Source of the DNA: Gonium pectorale
Taxonomy: Eukaryota; Chlorophyta; Chlorophyceae; Chlamydomonadales; Volvocaceae
Direction of reading: 5' to 3'
Assembly (NCBI GenBank): GCA_001584585.1
Contig: LSYV01000068.1
Location: 416,128 to 480,127 of the forward strand
DNA: 64,000 nucleotides
This document shows positions 60,248-64,000 of the stretch, piece after piece (the stretch's first letter is position 1; the number at the start of each line of letters is the position of its first letter). The translations under genes were made by a program, and so were the position numbers. Below the pieces are notes generated by a model. The model made no database searches. It was not told the DNA's origin and saw only the letters and a program-made list of their open reading frames with translations.

Positions 60248-63200
60248 ATGGACTTTGATTTGGATGAGCTTGAGAAGCAGAAGTCCCACCAGGCTCGCGC
60301 CTTCAAGCCGGCTCTGAAGCCGGTGCAGCGGCCCCGGCCCCAGCAAGCCGCTGGCCCTGCTCCGGGTGCCATTGCAGCGCCTCCCGGAGCGGGCTCTCCG
60401 GTGGCAGCGGCTGCGGGTGCTGGGCGTGGTCCAGTGGGCGCTGCGTACACCGCACGGCCTGGCGCCCCTGTCGGGACCTCGGCTTTAGGGCCCGCCGTCG
60501 CAGGCCCAGCTGCCAACGCAGCAGCCAGCTTGGCCGTGCGCAATGCCCCGCATCCCGTGCCCGCGCCGAGCGGACCCAAGGCGATGTCGTCCGAGGCATC
60601 CGCCGGTGCACAGGCACGGGAGGACACGTTCCAGAACACTGCGGTTGCCGCCAGCCAGCAGCAACGCGTATCCACAGCCGCCCGCTCTGTCGAACAGTCG
60701 CGCTCCCTGAGCGCAGCAGCCGCTCCAGATGCACCTGGATCATCCGAGCCGTCGGGCAGCGGCAGCGGACCTGGTGGCCTTGACGACCTGCTGGCTCTGG
60801 CGTCGCAGCCGCGGGCCAGCAAGTTTGCACCGTCGGCAGCCACTCGACGGCCGCGGCAGGCGGGCGCCGCTCCGACCTCGGCCCTGCCATCTGGGGCTGC
60901 AGGCTCCCAGCCGGGCCCCACAAGTGCCCCCACATCTGTCCCGGCCGCGCCAGCTCCCAGCGAGCTCGACGCCACGCAACCAACGGCACCCGCGACGCAG
61001 GTGCCTCCGTCCCAGGGACAGGGCAACTTGGCGGATGGTCGGTCGCATTTGCCAGTTCAGGGAACCGGGCGTGCTGGCGCCACAACCGTCGCTGCTTCTC
61101 AGCCCGCAAGCCAGCCCGCAAGCCAGCCCGCAAGCCAGCCCGCAAGCCAGCCGGCACTACCAGCGGCTGCCTTCGCTGCCGAAGCACCTCCGCCGCCCTC
61201 GTCGGAGGGCCCCTCTGACGCCCCGGGACCCAAGCCCACCCCTGACGGCCTGGACCTGCTGCTCGGCATGGCAGCAGCGAACGCGCAGCCCCGGGCTCGC
61301 CGCGCCGCACCTGTGGTGCCTCCGCGCCGTGTAGCAGCAGGCGCGCAGTCGCAGGCGGCCCCTTCAGGCAGGCTAGCGGTGGCACCGAGCGTGAACCTGG
61401 AGCCCGCGGTGGGGGCTCCCGCCGATAATGCGGCCGGCAAGGGCGCCGCTGCGGTGGCTGCTGCCGCGCCGGGGATGGGGCCGTCTACGGCCACGTTAGC
61501 TGGCGCACTTCCTGAAGGATTGACAGCCGCGCCCACTGCTGCAGCGGGCGGCGAGACCTCTCACCAGCCGCAGCATCGCGAACAACCCCGGCTGCCCGGC
61601 CTGGACACAGACATAGGTGCACTGCCTAAGCTGCAGCGTAAGGCCGCGCCCATCGTTGTCGCCCGCCGGCGAACGGGCGCTGCTGCGGACGCAGAGGCGG
61701 GCACCAGCCGAGCAGGGGCAAAGGCAGCTGTGGGGAAGCCGGCGAACCAAACGCAGTTGGCGGAAGGGGCTGAGGTGGCAGGAGGGCCTGCAGGCGGCAG
61801 GACGGCAGAGACGGCAGCCGCCAGTCGGCCCACGCGAGCATCCCTCCTGGTGCAGCCGGTCCGGCTGCCCGATGGAGCCGCCGCAGGGCTCATCGCACCG
61901 TTGCACGTGGCGGCGGCGGGTGCTGCAGAGCCGACGACTGCTGCGGCGCCGCCGGCCGCTAAGCGCCGTAGGGTTACCATTGCGGAGCAGATGCTGACTG
62001 GGGATGAGTCTGACGCCATGGAAGCGCTGGCAGCGCTTAGAGGTGGCGGGCGCCGCGTCACCGCCGAGAAGCGGCGCCGTGGCGCTAGCGCAGCAGCGCC
62101 GGCGGAGACTGAGGCCGAGGTGGGCACGGACGCACAGGAGGCCACGCCCTCCCGCAAGCGCGCCAAGGCACAGCAGCGTGCGGGCCGGCGGGCCGCAACC
62201 CGCGTCGCGGACGATGTTGTGGCAGCTGAAGCGGCGGCAGCGGGGTCAGCGGCGGACCTCCAGCAGGCGGTGGGAGGAGGTTCGGCAGCGGCGACGCAAC
62301 CCGCGGACGCGCAACTGGCGGCGCGGCTGGTGACTGGCCTGCTGGCGTGTGCCTCCACCATGTCGAGCAAGCGCGGCGCGCTGGGCTGGCTGCACCTGCT
62401 GTCCACCATGCGGGGGCGGAACGCACAGCAGGTGCGGGGGCGCGGCGGTGCGGGAGGGAGCGGTGCACGGCTGGGGTGCGCAAGGGCACGTATGTTGGGT
62501 GGCCGCAGCCCGCCGAACGTGAGGGACGCAACGCGCACGATCGGATCATTTGAAGGGCGGGTACCCCTTCTTGCGGGCACTCGCGCAGCATCCGTTACCG
62601 CTTGGTATCCATACTGACCGCACCCGCCTCCCCGCCATCATCATAACCACGGCCGCTACAGCGACCCGCTGCACCCGCCCGCACTGGCGGCGGCGCGCGA
62701 AAAAGGGCCACTTTCGGCGCCGCAGCGGCAGCCGCCGCTGCCGGCGACGACGACGGAGCCAGGGCGGAGGACATGGGGATGGCCATCATTGTGCACCCCA
62801 ACGCTGACAAGCTGCGTAAGCGTGGCAGGCCGCGACGGGCAGCAGCAGCTGCTGGGGAGGCTGACGGCGAGGACGGCGCGCCGTCCGGGCAGCTGCAGCG
62901 GCGGCCGGCTGCCAGCGGCGCACGCTCGCGCCGCCGGTCGATGGCGGTGCCGCGCCCGCGCAGCGCAGGCGGCGGCGGAGGCCAGGTGGTGGCAGTGGCT
63001 GCAAAGGAGTCCAGGGAGCGGCGCCGGCTGGAGGAGGAGGCGCTGGAGGAGGCGGGGCTGGCAGTCGCGGTGAGCTGGACCGGGTTCCGATCAGGTGTCG
63101 AGAAGGAGTTTGAACATGCGGCATGAAAAGTGCATGGATAATACGCCCGTCGGAACGGTGTGGGGGGGGGCCATGGCCTAGAGCGAAGTCGGGGGCCAGG

Positions 63201-64000
63201 GGTGGTGTCCATAGTAACCGCCCCTACCGGGCTTCAGAACGTCACTCTTCTGAGCGCCCTCAACTTCCCCCGGCAGCGATGGAGGGGCGTGGCCGGCCGG
63301 CAGGCAGCAGGACATGGATGGAAGCTCCCGACCGTTGAGCAGCATTCAGAGCCGCTTCGGTGCGCGGGGGATCCTCCGCGCGCCGGCCGCAGAGCTAGTA
63401 CGTCATGCTCGTCACTGTGCTCGTGTTGCGTCCTTTGGTCGGCGGCCCTCCGCCCCAAACCCCTCAGTCACACCTGCCCGACGCGCCGCCCCGCGTGTCC
63501 GCCCGCCCGCTCTGTCCGCCCCATGCTCCCGGGGCCCCGGCCCCCAGAAACTGCCCCCGGTGGACCCCAACGAGGCCATCGACCCGGAAACCTGGTCCCT
63601 GCGGAGGATCATCGCCAGGACACAGGTGCGCGGCGGGCAGGGGCCAGGCATGCACGCTCACTTTGCATGCTCGCTGTAATCATGGCAAATGCCCGAACTT
63701 CTGTACTGCCCAAGCCAACAACGTAGACAGAACAGGGGACGCATAGGTGATGTATGTCCGTCGGTGTTGTGGGCTCTGGTGGAGAGGACGCCGAAGCATC
63801 ATGTTGGACCTAGCCTGTATGTTGCAAAACGGCACAGGCCTGGGAGAAGGCCAAGATGGCGGAGGAGCGAGCAGCCGCGCGTACCTCAGTCCCCAAGGCG
63901 GGCGCCGAACGGGAAGCACTCGAGTCGGGCGCCGGAGCCGGCGGCGCGCCGGGGCTCGCCGGAGCCGGCGGCGCGCCGGGCTCGCCGGAGTCGTGGGAGG
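60248..64000 (+). CDS. Large low-complexity protein, possibly Bdp1 (TFIIIB B'')-like (3' partial)
   Basis: Exons 60248-62431, 62662-63069, 63548-63625 and 63838-64000 (cut by the window end), all phase 0. The start ATG sits in a strong context (GCCACCATGG) and opens MDFDLDELEKQKSHQARAFK. Exon 1 codes for about 728 residues of Ala/Pro/Ser-rich disorder with periodic LDDLLALASQPRASK and LDLLLGMAAANAQPRARR motifs, then basic clusters (AAKRRRVTIAEQML). Exon 2 holds MAIIVHPNADKLRKRGRPRR. Exons 3-4 read VDPNEAIDPETWSLRRIIAR and WEKAKMAEERAA. The last segment recalls the short helix that precedes the SANT domain of Bdp1; the SANT domain itself would lie outside the window. That assignment is weak; nuclear location is inferred from basic clusters. 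Confidence 0.6.
61097..61150 (+). repeat. 12-bp in-frame repeat (QPAS)n
   Basis: About four units of CAGCCCGCAAGC code for QPASQPASQPASQPAS within the disordered exon of the plus-strand gene. Being a multiple of three, copy changes keep the frame. Confidence 0.9.

Noticed and set aside
63548..64000. Firm naming of the last gene as BDP1
   Set aside because: Only a short DPETWSLRRII-type segment is suggestive and the diagnostic SANT domain is outside the window.

Overview
The window looks like nuclear DNA of a volvocine-type green alga (Chlamydomonas, Gonium or Volvox relatives). It is very GC-rich. Coding exons are split by many short introns with GTGAG, GTGCG or GTGGG donors and CAG acceptors. 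Proteins carry Ala, Pro and Gly runs, and TGTAA, the green-algal poly(A) signal, follows several genes. No bacterial operon, CRISPR array, rRNA or convincing tRNA was seen. Three N runs mark assembly gaps. Gene models were built by hand from splice sites and reading phase; where all phases close I say so. Transcript evidence was not available.

Layout: (1) 1-2374 (+), 3' end of an unrecognised gene. (2) 4697-12842 (+), a 17-exon gene for a leishmanolysin (peptidase M8)-like membrane protein whose zinc and catalytic residues are all replaced. (3) 12.8-15.9 kb, gene-poor, with an N gap. (4) 15.9-18.7 kb (-) and 22.4-24.6 kb (-), duplicated members of an unknown Ala-rich, coiled-coil family. (5) 25.1-26.7 kb (-), an intronless helical protein. 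(6) 28.4-45.5 kb (-), one giant gene of about 27 exons: five SAP-type motifs followed by two degenerate D-Ala-D-Ala ligase (Ddl) modules; every splice phase closes over 2,763 codons. (7) 46.2-48.05 kb (+), the alpha subunit of the nascent polypeptide-associated complex (NAC). (8) 49.4-50.85 kb (-), a hotdog-fold acyl thioesterase. (9) 50.9-55.8 kb, gene-poor. (10) 55.8-59.6 kb (-), an 882-residue coiled-coil protein with a long Gly/Met-rich tail. (11) 60.2 kb to the end (+), the 5' part of a low-complexity nuclear-type protein, possibly related to the TFIIIB subunit Bdp1.

The genes do not form one pathway. The most unusual content is the SAP-Ddl fusion, together with two independent cases of probable pseudoenzymes (the Ddl modules and the M8 protein). 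A 180-bp repeat occurs three times, only inside introns of the fusion gene. The NAC and thioesterase genes converge on a palindromic poly(A)-like site, and NAC and the fusion gene diverge from a shared upstream region.
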